Shown here piece after piece: positions 49,401-61,151 of a stretch of 64,000 nucleotides of DNA. The notes beneath the pieces are model-generated. The model saw nothing but the letters and a program-made list of their open reading frames with translations. It ran no database searches and had not been told where the DNA came from. The stretch lies in assembly GCA_013400115.1 (NCBI GenBank), contig VXBP01002290.1, positions 682,001 to 746,000 of the forward strand, given 5' to 3'. Position 1 is the stretch's first letter. Each line of letters begins with the position of its first letter. This DNA comes from Rhinopomastus cyanomelas (lineage: Eukaryota > Chordata > Aves > Bucerotiformes > Rhinopomastidae). Position numbers and translations under genes: made by a program.

Positions 49401-52400
49401 AAACTCAACTACCGGTGTCCCGCAGGATTGCCCATCGGGACCTTGATTGCTTTTGCTGCTGAAGGTCACTACTCAATGGTACAGGTAGCCACTGACCAGA
49501 GAGACAAGCAGGGGAGTAGGAAGCAGCACAATCACAAGATGTGAGCATGAACAGTCAGAAAAACTGAGCAGCTTTACAATAATTGTTTGTCTGGTCTTGT
49601 TCCAACTTAGCATTAGGCTCAGCGTACAAGAGCTCACCGGAGCATCTTCAGGCTGCCTGCCTGGAGGGTAGGATGGGTGTGGGGACACCACTGCTCTCTG
49701 GCTCAGGTTGGGTTAGAGCTATTTATATGCATCTCACAGCTCAGAAAGAGCAACTAATAATTCAGGCCATATGACATAGTTCATCCACAACAGACAGGAA
49801 AACAAGAAGTAACCAACCAGTTCCTGCTTGTGCCTTTAAAATGTGCTCAAGCTGTAGTTCATGGCAGTCTCTTAGGAGAGCCAGATTCTGTAGGACGCGT
49901 TCTCAGCTCACAGAAAGAGACCACTAATCATTAGTGTGCCTTGGTCCCTGGCTATTTTAATCACTAGTGAAATACACATGCGGTTCCCTCTCCTAAAAGT
50001 GGTGTTTGACTCCAATGCACATGATTTCCTTTGGCTTCCTTTCCCCAGTTATGCTCAAGCTGGAAATTCACAGGCTGGAATCCATAGAGTTGCTTCTCAT
50101 GTGTCATGGTGCAAAAACACTGAGACTACACCACGTAGGATGAGATCCTTGCCACCAGACATAATATCAGAGTAGTATTGTGACCAGTAGTGTGGTTTGC
50201 ACAGTGACGGCTGCTGTGCCTGCAGGCTGGTGGCCAAAACGTGTCCGATGTAATGGAGCACTGGCAGTGTCGTTGGGCCCTACTGTATTATTAGTCCTTT
50301 TCTGTTCCACTTTATTATGTAACAATTAAAAAGGGCTCTTGTATCTGCTGGCACTAATTAGGGGATGTCAGTCTGCTGTGGGAGAAATGGATGAATCATC
50401 AGCAGTGGATGAACCAGGAGTATATTTGTAAACTGTAGGCTGTAGAGCTCAGTAAGATTTTCTTTAATATTTCCTTTAAAAGTGCTGAACAAAAGTCACA
50501 GGAAGTTTAAGGAGGAAAACAAATTTCTCATCCATGGATCCCACAGTGCAGTGGATCCTTGTTCTTTTCAGAGTCTCTCTGAGCAGATGAGCAGCCTGAG
50601 GAGTCTGGGGGTTTGCAGAGGAAACTGAATTCCCTTCCCTTAATTACAGCCTAATAAATAAATGGATCCTGCCTGTCTCCGCGGGCTCTCCAGTACCCTA
50701 ATTCACAAACTGGATTGTACAACCCTGAACTTCCATGTTTGCATTCTTTGTCTATGAACACACTGCTGAAAGAACCAGGCTGACTACACTCAGAAAGAAT
50801 CATTGAAGTTTACAGGGATACAATCTTAAAACCCATGGGGTCAGTTTTGCAGGTACTTTAGTCATCGTGGATCCCCTGTGTTTGTGACACAGGGTCAGGT
50901 CATGGGGACCGTGGCAGATAGTCGGGAGAACCACTGACAATTTGATTTCATTCATTGGACTTTACAGCATCATTTACCTGGAATAACACAACCTTTTAAC
51001 CTACATCCTTTACACTCGGGCAAGAGCAGTGCATTCTTCTTTTCAAAGCTCCATATAAAGCAGCATCAGCCTCAGTAAGGAGAGGACTGTCTGTGCTAGT
51101 CTTTCAGGCTGGGAAGACAGCTCCTGCTCCAGTGACATAAGGAGGTTTTCAAACGTGCTGCTGCAGAGGCTTGCGTACCAGTCACGCTGTCCTGCATCAG
51201 CTGGTGACTTTGTGTGCTTGAGACTCAGGCAGTCTGGTCACTCTGCTGGTGGGGGGTGGTTGTTTTGGTTTTCCTCTTTAAAAAGTACCAAATACCAACC
51301 TTTGACTCCCAGAGAACACAAACTGGGCACCTGAGCAGGGCCCAGTCATCTCACTGGAGAAGCTGCTGTATCTTTCTCAGGAGTTCCTGTGAATGGTCTT
51401 AGTTAAACACAACCCATTTGGGTCCAGCTAAAAAGACAAAGCCCAGCAATGACCTGCTGACGTTAAAGGTTCCTTGAGAAGTTGGATTTGTTCAGTCTTG
51501 CTCAAAGTTAAATGCTTACACTATGATGGAAGTTTACAGTAATGACCACATTCCCTCCATGAAGCAGCAATTCATCAGAACCACCAGCAAAGAACCAAAG
51601 GGCTTCAGTGAAAGAACACAACAAATCTGCCTGTGAAATATATGTTCTCCCTGGTTTTATTCTCTTCATATGGCTGACACACAAGTCCTGTTTGACCGAC
51701 TCTGCCACACGAAACTGTTCTGGACAGGAGTTGTGCCCTGAAAGCTACAGACAATATTGCAGGGCAGGTCAGAAAGTGTCCCCTTGCAGTGACTGGAATG
51801 CTGGCACTTGAAAGCTGTTAAGGGAATTGCTGCTACTTGAAGAGAATTTGGATTTCTTTTTTTGTCTTCTCCCTGTTGGGATGTCACCCTACACCCTTTG
51901 CTGCTTTGGGTTTGGTCTCTGGGACTGTCGTAGCACTGGATGCTGGGCCCCTCCCACGGCTGTGGAAAGGCTCACATGTAGTTAATCAGTTTTACCTATT
52001 TTTTCATGGATGGTGTACATGTGAGTACCAGGGTGTTTCATTCCAGTAGGGTCTGTTTTTGTGTTCCTGCTACTTAGCATAGACCAAGGATGGCAACTTT
52101 AAGGAAGCTGGGGCAGTGCTTAACTGCACTAGAAGCTGACGGCATCACCCAAGACTGAAACTGAAAAAACCCCACGACTGCCTGTCTGTACTTTGCAAAA
52201 CACCTTTATTTGAGGGATGCCTGCATTTTTCCGAGCCAAACTGAAGGTGTTAAATGGTATTGAATTTTCAAAGAAAAACGGTATTGAATTTTCAAAGCCA
52301 AATTTGTTCTTGAAGTTGTAGTGTCACAGCCGGGGCACTAAGAGATGGATTTATGGGTCTGCTGAGAATGTCCTACAGTGGGACTGGCCAGGCTAGAATC

Positions 52401-53940
52401 CACCTGCAGGATATGCATGAGGGATCCTGCCTGCAAGCCCCTGGCCACATACCAAGTGACCCTACGGGCCTCTGCTGCACCTACCCTTCACTCCAGTTGC
52501 ATTATGGCAACTGGAGGGGATGTGTGTGACCTGCGTGACTGGGAGGGCTGTTTCAAGAACAGACAGGATAAAAATAGCGCCAAACCACCACGCTCTCCCG
52601 TCCGCCACATGCAGTCACATACTGGTTTCATCCACAGAGGCCATACAAGATGCATAAGCAGAACTTGCAGCTTGCCGTGAGGTACCAGACACGCGGTTAT
52701 AAAGCCCTGGAACAGCTTGTCAGACGTTTATGTAGGCAGAGTTCCCACAGCACATAACACAAAGATCCATTCATCAGGGCCCTGGCTTTAGGTTGCCTTG
52801 CAGGAGTCGCTCTGTGCGCATCCTCTGTTAGAAGGTCAGACTTGTCCTTCTGACTTTAAAAATCCATGAGCAGGTTCTCTTCACAGAGGCAGAGCTGAGA
52901 CAGGAAGAAGCTGGGAAGGCGTATTCCAGCATTTCAGAGCAAAAAAGGTGTTTATTTTAACATATCAGTGTAGAATTGTGAGTAAGGTGGTGATAGTAAA
53001 GATCAAAATGGTAACACACAAACACATCCAAAGAAAGTTACAAGCCCTCACTCCCGATCGTCCTGTTTGCAGCACAAAGAATATTCCACTGTAGCAGGTG
53101 GTTGCTCTGCACCCTGTTACCAGCTGAGGTGATTTGGTCCAGTTGCTTCGGAGATCTCAGCATCAGAACAGATTAAACTAGTTCCACCCACACATCTTGC
53201 CAAGGAAACATTCATAGAAAGCCCGTCCACCTCGTTTCAGTATTAGATGAAGACGTGAGACTTGGCTGATGAAGAAATCCTTGTAGAGAAGAAGCTGAAG
53301 GGCTAGGGCTTCCTGTCTCAGAGATCAAAATTGTCCAAGGAGGAACTCCCAAACCAAACTCCCAGTTCCAAAAGGGACTCATTGCTGGAAACAGCCTGCA
53401 GGGAAGCATGCGGCCGGACAGTCCTGCTCCTGGACAGTCCTGCAGGGCCTGAGCAGCCCAAGTTTCTGTGTTGCCAGCTGGTTGACCAGCACCATCCTTA
53501 ACTGACAGTAAGGTCCCTTTGTCATGTCCATTGTCTCATCTCATCCAGTCACTGGGACAGGGATTGCCTTTTATGACTTGCTTACACAGCAGTTCTGCAG
53601 TAGCCACAGCAGGATGACTTCATGTGAACCGAGCAGCAGCTGGTAGCTCTCCTGACTCATACCATACCTTAACTGGAGGAGTGTCAGTCTGCCTTACGAA
53701 GTTAACCCAGACCTGCGCCTCGGTTCAGGGTTTCTCATTGCTTCTCCTTTACACACAATTCGACTTTAAGAAAAGCAGCTGAAGTGCTCCTGAGAATGAC
53801 AAATAACAGATGAGTGAATCTTGCTCCAGAGCCACAAAACCCAATGAAAACTAGGTGAGGGATGCAAAGGTGTAAGGCAAGGCTGTGCACTCACTGTAAA
53901 AAAAAAGAGCATGCATCCCAAGCCTGTTAGCACAGACATG
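46450..53940. other. Long non-coding stretch, no recognisable gene
   Basis: No gene is recognised. Contents: an A/T-rich, possibly constrained segment at 47080-47460 (CCTATAAATAGATAAATGAG, GGATTGGATCATG, many TAAT cores); a CpG cluster at 47768-47840 (about seven in 80 bases); another loose cluster at 48730-48880; a second A/T-rich candidate at 50280-50380 with ATTATGTAACAATTAAAAAG and CACTAATTAGGGG; and a 24-base tandem duplication at 52.26 kb. Open frames reach 117 codons on either strand without any domain. Confidence 0.5.
52256..52297 (+). repeat. Tandem duplication, period 24
   Basis: GGTATTGAATTTTCAAAG is present at 52256-52273 and exactly again at 52280-52297. Confidence 0.9.
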
Positions 53941-53948
53941 CAATGCAG

Positions 53949-53982
53949 AATTAATTGATAAACAGCAATTAATTGATAAACA
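53949..53982 (+). repeat. Tandem duplication of a homeodomain/FOX-like motif, period 18
   Basis: AATTAATTGATAAACA occurs at 53949-53964 and exactly at 53967-53982. Each unit joins a TTAATT homeodomain-type core to GATAAACA, which resembles a forkhead site. A third partial unit CACGATAAAA follows. The exact spacing of 18 bases places the two sites nearly two helical turns apart. Confidence 0.9.
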
Positions 53983-53999
53983 CGATAAAAGCCTCAGAA

Positions 54000-54890
54000 A
54001 AGCCATTTCAGAAGGGAATGAGTCACTCAATCAGACAGAGCAAAAGGGACTGTTGCTGTTGTGGGGCCAGATTAATTTGACTATCCATACCCCTAGGTAG
54101 AGTTATTAAAGGATAAGAGCTTTGAACACTGTTGCAGACTTCAATGAACAGAAAAACTTCCACTCGACACACAGCAGCTCTCAGGAACAGAGAGGTGTTA
54201 GAATGCAGAATGATGACAAATAACTGAGTATTACGGGTCTGTTTAACAGATTGCTGCTTTGCATGTGATTACTGCATCCTGGGCTGATCTGGGAACTGAG
54301 AGCAGAAACGAAGCTGAGAGAAAGGTGCTGTGAGTGAGCAGAGACCGGCAGTGACTGAGAGGAGTTAGCTGAACGAGGAATAAACTGGGAAGCTGGAGAG
54401 AACGAGGACTGGTATGAGTAGGGACTGTTTCTCTGGGGTTGGGTCTTGCATCTCTTTAGTTGCATTTCCCTGGGGTGGGGGAAAGGCAAGGTAGCCACGA
54501 CAGGGAGGGAAAGCACTTGGTCTGGTCAAGTTCTCATGCTTTGAGCTTCACACAGAGCCCAGGCTCCACACCACAGTTCACAACACCCATCCTTCCAACT
54601 CCACTCCAACAGAAATGCTTTCCCCAGGCCCAAAGACTGTGCTGACTGCTGAAGGAGACTTCCCTGGACTGGCCTGCCCAACCCTGCTTGTCCTGTCCCA
54701 CACACTGGTGCACTCCTTCCAGACCTCCCCGTGCCGGAGGTCACAGTTGACCATTGCAAGAACAATAAGGATTTTTAGGGGCATTATGACTGGGTTAGTA
54801 AAACACAGCTGCCCCTGAAAGTCCCTCATTTTTCTTGCTGCCGCTCAGTCCATCCCTAGGAGGGCAGAGGTCTGACAGGGTCCTTCCTCT
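54000..54890. other. Non-coding stretch before the CpG-rich patch
   Basis: No gene is recognised. A 111-codon minus frame (54181-54516) is Ser/Gln/Pro-rich and low in complexity, with no motif. GC content rises from left to right toward the CpG patch at 54.9 kb. Confidence 0.5.
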
Positions 54891-54894
54891 CCAT

Positions 54895-55225
54895 GGGCGC
54901 ACCGTCTTGTGCTGGCGTGCACAGCTTTGTTACCACCAGTAACCACCCCAGCCCCGGTGCCCGGCCTTGACGCTGCCAGCAAAGGTGTAGAACTGCTCTG
55001 TCATCCCTGCAGGCTCCCGAGTGAGCGCTGCGCTGCGCTTCAGCGTAACACCAGATGGCTCGTCTGTCACTCGACAGAAATGCCACCAAACAGCGCCTGG
55101 CACAGCTTGCCGCAGGCAGCCCCAAACACCCCTACCCGCTGGGGCAACAGGCAGTAACACCGTGTCCTACAAGCACACGGGGTACTGGTAGTCAGAGCAG
55201 GACCACAGGAGAAGTGGCGGCCCCT
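54895..55225. promoter_or_regulatory. Marginal CpG island
   Basis: By hand count, 54901-55200 has about 105 C and 79 G (61 percent GC) and 17 CpGs, giving an observed/expected ratio near 0.6, just at the classical threshold. The CpGs concentrate in GAGCGCTGCGCTGCGCTTCAG (55024 onward). It is the strongest such patch I counted in the window. A CpG island can mark a promoter, an exon or an orphan regulatory element. No TATA box, first exon or coding frame could be fixed; 70-90-codon frames are open on both strands, as GC-rich DNA often gives. Confidence 0.4.
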
Positions 55226-55787
55226 CACTGACACGTACTGCTGGGCTTCTGCATCATAACCTGCGATCCCCAGGGCACTGAAGGCTGCCTGGCCACAGCT
55301 CCCAGTGGGAGCAGGTCACACTCATCTACAGAAACAGTTGCTTCTAACTCATCAGTAAAGCTGGGCTTGTAATTAGGGAATTCTTACCAATTTCTCAGCA
55401 ACTTTCAGCTTCAGAAATATCTGAAAAAGATTTAGAAACTCCCTACTGAAAATATGCCAGGTAGTTGGCTGGGAACTTCTAGTCCTCATCAGAAGTGCTC
55501 CTGGAAATCTCAGCCCAGCATGTCCTTAGGGCAAGGAGCATCACTTTCCTTTGAATTCCTCAGCAATTTGAATTCTGAGGGAGGTGGACTCAAAAGAAAC
55601 CAGATTCCCACACTTCTTCTCTGCTGTTTCCCCATGAAGTCTCTGTCTCTAGGGTGCTGGGATGGACCCCAGCCCCATTGCTCCTGCAAGCTGTCACTCT
55701 TGAGAGGGATTTTGTGACATGCTCGAGGGTTTACAGGGTGTTTGTGGCAGAGCAGGGAACCCCTGAGGACTCTCAGGACTTTTCAGT

Positions 55788-55819
55788 AAAGACATCACAT
55801 CCAAAAAGACATCACATCC
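55788..55819 (+). repeat. Tandem duplication, period 17
   Basis: AAAGACATCACATCC at 55788-55802 and again at 55805-55819, exact. Confidence 0.9.
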
Positions 55820-56699
55820 CTCAACAAAGGGCTCTTCTCCCCACACCCAGTTACCAACTAGGAGGAACACAAGTGGCTGAGAACCTGCAAGGTCAGGAGT
55901 GAGTGGCGGTGGCAGCACAGTCCAGAGCTCAGCTCCTCCTGTCCCTGCCCCAGCCTGAGCACTTGCTGGCCTCAACTGGAGTGTTAACACTGAGCTGAAA
56001 ACAAAGCGGCCAAGTCGCCACATTCAGCTGCACAGAGCAGCATCTTGTTCGGAGCTGCTGCCATTCAAACACATCACCTCTGGGGACACGCGTGGCAGGC
56101 TGGCGGGGCAGCTCTGTGGGCACTGGAAATGCGAAGGCTTGGGGCAGTCACGGGGATCCCAGCACTGTGCTACACAACTATCCCCACCCGTCCCACCAAG
56201 GGAGGACACTGCGCAGCAGAGAGTGACCTGGCGTCGCCCCCCCGCCGAGACCCTCTCCCTGCTGTACAAAGCCACCACCTCATTTTCATTAAGAACTTCT
56301 TCTAAGGCTTGCAAGCCACATGAAAGCAAACCCCATGCCCTGATTTGGTAATAAAACATGAGCCACACTTCTGATCCAATGATTATGCGCATCTTTGGAA
56401 AAAAATGACAACAGCAGAATAATCATAATAAAAGAAGGCAGCAGCCCTCTGAATGTTAATGACGCTGGTGTCCTAAATGAAGCATAAAAGCCAGCGCCTG
56501 CAAGAAGCAGAGCGTGAGTCAGAGCGTCAGCAGTCCCACACGGAGAGCAGACTCACGGCTGCTTCATTCATTTAAGGAATCAATTCCTTTGAAATGAGCA
56601 TCAAGTAGTTTTTAGCACTGAAATTAAAATGAGATGCATGCTGTTAGTATTTTTGAAAGTTCAGTTGTTTTTTTCCTCTTGGACTGACAATAAACAACT

Positions 56700-56766
56700 C
56701 TTTGTAGCTGGAAGGAACCTCAGGCAAGGATCAAGTCCCTGCAGCTCTTAAAGAAAATCTGATGAC
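56700..56766 (-). repeat. Possible CR1 LINE 3' tail fragment
   Basis: TAGCTGGAAGGAACCTCAGG then CAAGGATCAAGTCCCTGCAG parallels the reverse-strand CR1 end ggttggaagggacctcaggagatcatctagtccaacc. No terminal octamers remain. It is short and diverged, so chance similarity is possible. Confidence 0.4.
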
Positions 56767-58721
56767 CCTTAGCCCCAAGGAGACCATAAACTTCCCAGAA
56801 CCCTGCCACAAGCAGACCGAGCACACCCAGGGTACCGAAAAACAGGTCATCGGAGTAACTGGGTAGGTTATTTGAGCCCCGATTTTATTTTACTCAGGTT
56901 GTTGGCAGATTCCAGTGAGGATGGACATGTGCTACTCCAGGGCACCCCCTCTGCCGAGGCTCCTTGTTGGACTGCAAAGCCAGCAGGAGGCTGTGTGTGC
57001 TAGAAGGGTGACACTGCCCAGACTGCTCTCAGCTCCCTACTGCCCCACTGCCACTTCTCACTAAAGCACAATCAGATTTTCACCATCAGAGCACAGTGTT
57101 GGCAGGGGGATTTGGGACTGAACTCCTTCTGGTGCGTTCAATCTGAAACCCTGAAAACACAAGACCCGCACAAAACCAAACTGAAAGTAGAAAATGACTG
57201 CAGTTTCTTAGAATTCCTCCAGCTTTAGTCATCGAAGGGGATTGTTAGAAACGGACAAAGAACTGTTTCCCTTAATTTTTTAAAGTGTGAATTTTGTCTT
57301 GACAGTTTCCTTTTAGAAACAAAAATTGAAAACAAATTGTCCTGTACACAAAACAAAGGGACGGACCCTCAGCTGGAATGGACTGGTAGGACCAAATGAG
57401 TAACACCCGCTCGCAGGAGGGACTCTGGCCTTTTTAACAACCGCTGATCCTGCTCCGTCCAGACAAGAGCCTCAGCCTCCGGTTCCAGACGGCAGCAGCG
57501 CTGCCTCTAGGTAGCTGTGAAAAGACAAAGCTGAAAACGCAACAGGGCTTGGGGCACTGCACACTCTGCACGCTCCCCAAGCCTGGAGCTAGCTCCAGGT
57601 GCACGAGCCAGCAGACACAACAGCAAGAAAATCACTGATACCAACGTGGCCCTGAAATTAATGAGCTGTTCTGGAGAAATGCCGGCAAGACAGCTTTCCA
57701 GAAGCCACTTACATGTGGGGTTTACTCTTTGAAGAGGCTTCACGCACGTTAGTCCCTCAATACCAAGATGACCATCTTGAAAATGACACAAGTCCACAAG
57801 AAAAGACTAATTGTGCAGTGCAGGAGAGCAAACACCTGGCTAACTGTGCTCCATCCCAGCCAGTCCTGCCCCTGAGAGGCTGCAGCACGGCACAACTGCA
57901 CCCGGCGTTTGGGAAACACCGCCAGCCGTGAGCAGGTTATCCACAGCAGCACTCACCAGCTTTGAGTCCTGCCATGTCCCAGCTATGACTCTCATCAGCC
58001 CTGTGTGCAGCCCCACGAGTGTGTGTGTTAGATGGGCTCATTCGTCTTCCTCACACACAAGAAAAGAAGAAAACACAAAGAGACACAGCAGACAAATTCA
58101 GGAAGTCTCTTCCTTTACGAAGCAACAGATGACATCCCCGCTGCCGTTGTGTCCAGCAGCGGGAGCTGCCCAGCTTCCACTCTCCTCAAGACGCAAAGCA
58201 CCACAGAGTGCACTGCACTGGGACTCAAGAGTGGAGGCTCACTGGACTCCTGATGGATGAGCACCCATCCTCCAGGGCTCACAACGGCTACGAGCATTTT
58301 ACATTTCACTTTCCTTGCAATGCTCAGCTGGGAGCATCACTCCTCCTTCCTCCCACTCCCAACATCAGCAGAGGAGCTGGAAAAGCCAGAGTTATTTTTA
58401 GGAGATGGTACATTTAGGCCCCGTTAATCTTGACTGGGTCCCTCTGCAAATGACAAGGCTGGATAATCAAACACATTATGCAGACTTTCCATGGAGGTTG
58501 CTTTGAAAATGAGCCTCCTACCATTCAGATACGTAGGAGCCAATCATTCAAACAGCAACGTTTGGTGCTGCGCTGACTTGCCTCATCGTGGTGACCTCAC
58601 TAGCATTTATACGCAGAGGCCTCGGAGAACAAGGAAATCCAAGCAGCTAACTGACTTTAGGTCTATAAAATAAAACAATTAGTCATTAAAAAGTCTTCTA
58701 AAGGCTGCTTCATTCCCTCCA

Positions 58722-58882
58722 TCTTAGAATCATCCAGTTGTTTAGGTTGGAAAAGATCAGGTTCAGCCATTAACCCAACTGTCCCCAGCACAAGACCACA
58801 CCGTGTCCCTGAGCTCCAGATATACACAACTTTTAAATACGGCCAGGGATGAGAGTTCAACCACTTGAGTGGCAAGAAACCA
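58722..58882 (-). repeat. CR1 LINE 3' end fragment
   Basis: The segment opens AGAATCATCCAGTTGTTTAG and GTTGGAAAAGATCAGGTTCA. It continues through CATTAACCCAACTGTCCCC, ACCGTGTCCCTGAGCTCCAG and GGGATGAGAGTTCAACCACT, the reverse-strand order of the avian CR1 3' region. It is moderately diverged and 5'-truncated. The 149-codon minus frame across this place (58663-59112) is only CR1 UTR read in frame. Confidence 0.9.
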
Positions 58883-58884
58883 TC

Positions 58885-60090
58885 ATCTGGCTCAGGCTGG
58901 ACAAGCAGAGGATGGCAGGGTTGCCTGCTCAAATCATGCAGCCAAACAAGCGTTTTGGCAAAACAAACCCAGAGTAACTCTGACAGAAGCCTGCTGGTGT
59001 CACACCATGTATTAAACTGGTTGGCAGAGGAAGAGAACAGGAAGGGCGAACATGAGCAGAAAAACACCAGGGGATGAGCTCTGGCTGGAAGAGGATACAT
59101 GGCTGCTAGCAAATGAACCAGGGCATGGCCAGCCAGCCCAGTCTGGCCACTGCTGTCCTGTTAAAGTCTCTTAGCCACCAAAAGAAGAGGAGCTGTGTCC
59201 AAACAGCCTACTGATAATGTTCCCTTGCTCATGCTTTCAGACCACATCCAAGGGTGGCTGGAAGAGTCCCAAGCCAAAGCCGTGCTCAGGACCATACTTA
59301 GTAGCCAGCTATCAGCTGCTGGCATTACTGGTGCAGTTGTAACCCGAGTGATGGCCCCTGGCACATACACAGCAGTGCTGGAGAAACCCGGGCAGCTTGG
59401 TAGCTGTGTGGGGAGCAAGTGGCAGTGCAGAGGTGGCTGCTGTGTCCCAGAGCAGTGCGTTACCACAGAGCTGTGCCGGGACGATCATCGACAGCAAAAG
59501 CAGCCATGCTGCTGGCACCGACCTGCCAGCACTGCCTCCAACTCCGAATCGACTTTAACTTGGACCAGCCAGTCCAGGGAGAAGCTGCCAGCCAGAGGCT
59601 GCCTGGCTTGAGCTGTGCTGGAACAGAATCTGGTCTGGCTGGCAATAAGGGAAGCAAAGAATTGTTGGAGAGCGGCAGGAAATTGCCAAGCAAAAGGGAT
59701 TTTTAAATAATTTCATTTTAAACAAAACGAAGACATTACCATAAAGTAAATGGCCACACCTTGGTGCTTACGAGGCTCTGCTCACAAGACCTGCTTTTCC
59801 GTGGCTGCTCAAATATAACGAGTCCTGGGTGCCTAGCTAACTCCTTTAAGCTCATTTCCAGACTCCAGCCAAAAATCACTTTCTGATTCACCACTTTCTC
59901 AGGCACAGCAGTATTGAGAGTAAACACCTGCGGGCTGGCGCTGCGCTGCACAAAGTACGTTCTTACGTTCTTATATGTTTAATTACTCCATGGACCAGGG
60001 ATGTGATTAACCATATGCTTAAAATTAAGCATATGCTTAAGCGGGCTACTGGAGCTTCAAGTGGATCTATCAGGTATTTTGGTGCTCACC
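58885..60090. other. Non-coding stretch with overlapping open frames, no recognisable gene
   Basis: A 138-codon plus frame (59195-59611, starting at a GTG, so without a credible initiator) and antisense frames of 77-101 codons overlap. None carries a known domain, although the plus frame has a Cys-rich middle part (CRGGCCVPEQCVTTELC). A 71-codon minus frame lies at 59736-59951. All are treated as chance. The stretch ends in the palindrome listed separately. Confidence 0.45.
60012..60040. repeat. Perfect palindrome within an inverted repeat
   Basis: TTAAGCATATGCTTAA at 60025-60040 is a perfect 16-base palindrome. The left neighbour CATATGCTTA (60012-60021) is in addition the inverted complement of TAAGCATATG (60026-60035) across a four-base AAAT loop, so either of two hairpins can form. 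ATATGCTTA resembles POU-type half sites. A FOX/POU-like GATTAACCATATGC precedes it. Confidence 0.9.
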
Positions 60091-60093
60091 ATT

Positions 60094-60214
60094 CACACAG
60101 ATCATTAGGGGGTGCAAGGGACCTCTAGGTGTCATCGAGTCCAACCCCCCTGCTCAAGCCAGATCATAGAACCTAAGACAGATTACACAGAAATGCATCC
60201 AGACGGGTTCTTTG
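60094..60214 (-). repeat. CR1 LINE 3' end fragment
   Basis: GATCATTAGGGGGTGCAAGG then GACCTCTAGGTGTCATCGAG and TCCAACCCCCCTGCTCAAGC lead into AACCTAAGACAGATTACACA and ATGCATCCAGACGGGTTCTT. This is the reverse-strand order of the CR1 tail and adjacent sequence (cctgctcaagcaggatcacctagaacaggttacacaggaatgcatccaggcggg). The CCCCCCTGCTCAAGC block is shared with the copy at 34.9 kb, suggesting the same subfamily. Confidence 0.9.
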
Positions 60215-61150
60215 AGGCTCAGTAAGTGGAAAGAATAGAAAAATATTCCTGCAGTCACACCCTACAGAGAATTCACCCACAGTCTGGTTTCTGACCTCCT
60301 TCTTCAAAATTAGGGCTTTTGTACCTGTTCTCCCCATGCTCCCACCGAGACTGATTACGGACATGACAATAGTTTGTATATTACCAGAGCCTATTAGTGC
60401 TAAAACATGAGCTAACTATTCTCGTTCGCAAGCTTTTAAAAAGACTTCTGCTTAGTTTGTACTTTGCCTGAATAGGGCTTCAGGTAAGAACCTGGATTCA
60501 ATTCCTTTGCACACTTGGGAATTAGTTCCTTTCTGTCTGAGCAGTGTACAAAGTCCTACAAAAATTATGAGGCACATCATTAAAAGTATTGGCCCTGCCA
60601 GCAGTGGACTCATCACATGGAGGAAATCAAGTGTAAAATGTGCATCAGCTATGGGTGGTCACGTAAATTCACATTTCATTAGTCACAGCGTACATGATCC
60701 TGGGGATTTTTTCACTGAGCTTTTCCACTTTTCCAGCAAAGGCTCCTTCCCAGTTTGTGATACCTTCAGGAAGGTCAGACTGTGCCCATTCCCCAGGGAG
60801 GAGCAGGCAGAGAAGACTGGGACATGAAAGCCCCACAGTTTTTTAAAAACACAACTGCCTCATTTATGATGGAGGAAACCCTGGCTCGGGGGGGTTGGAT
60901 GGACCAGACGAGCTGCTGCCCGAGGCAGACGTGTGACCCGTGTGCGCTGCCAGAGCATCATAGAGCCAGGGAACTCCCAAGCCCAAGCCCAATCAGTAAA
61001 ATTATTTAAGATTGACAAGCCAGGAGCCTTCAATTAAAGCAAAGTGTGTGCAAATCAATTTTCAACAATGAGCAGAGAGCACACGGGGCCTGATTACACG
61101 AGAGGGGACACGTGTCTCTGCAGAAAGCCGCCTCTGAAAAAGAAAACATC
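60215..61150. other. Non-coding stretch, no recognisable gene
   Basis: No gene is recognised. A 106-codon plus frame at 60507-60827 has no motif. A/T-rich sequence at 60990-61070 (AATCAGTAAAATTATTTAAG, TTCAATTAAAGC, CAAATCAATTTTCAAC) carries several homeodomain-type cores and no repeat, a possible small regulatory element. Confidence 0.5.
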
Positions 61151-61151
61151 G

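Larger units (their letters stand above)
55230..58720. other. GC- and CpG-elevated non-coding stretch, no recognisable gene
   Basis: No gene is recognised. A second CpG patch at about 56041-56280 carries about 12 CpGs in 240 bases (GGCGTCGCC and CCGCCGAG near 56231-56246), and a third weaker one lies at 57405-57570. Between them, 56385-56700 is A/T-rich with AATCATAATAAAAGAAGG, TCATTCATTTAAGGAATC and TGAGATGCATGC, a possible regulatory stretch. Overlapping frames of 80-122 codons on both strands at 55.7-56.4 kb lack any family signature. Confidence 0.5.

Noticed and set aside
58663..59112. 149-codon minus-strand frame
   Set aside because: Its central part is CR1 3' UTR read in frame. Not a host gene.
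59195..59611. 138-codon plus frame with a Cys-rich centre, considered as a secreted or growth-factor-like exon
   Set aside because: It starts at a GTG, has open antisense frames over most of its length and no conserved cysteine spacing that I can match to a family.
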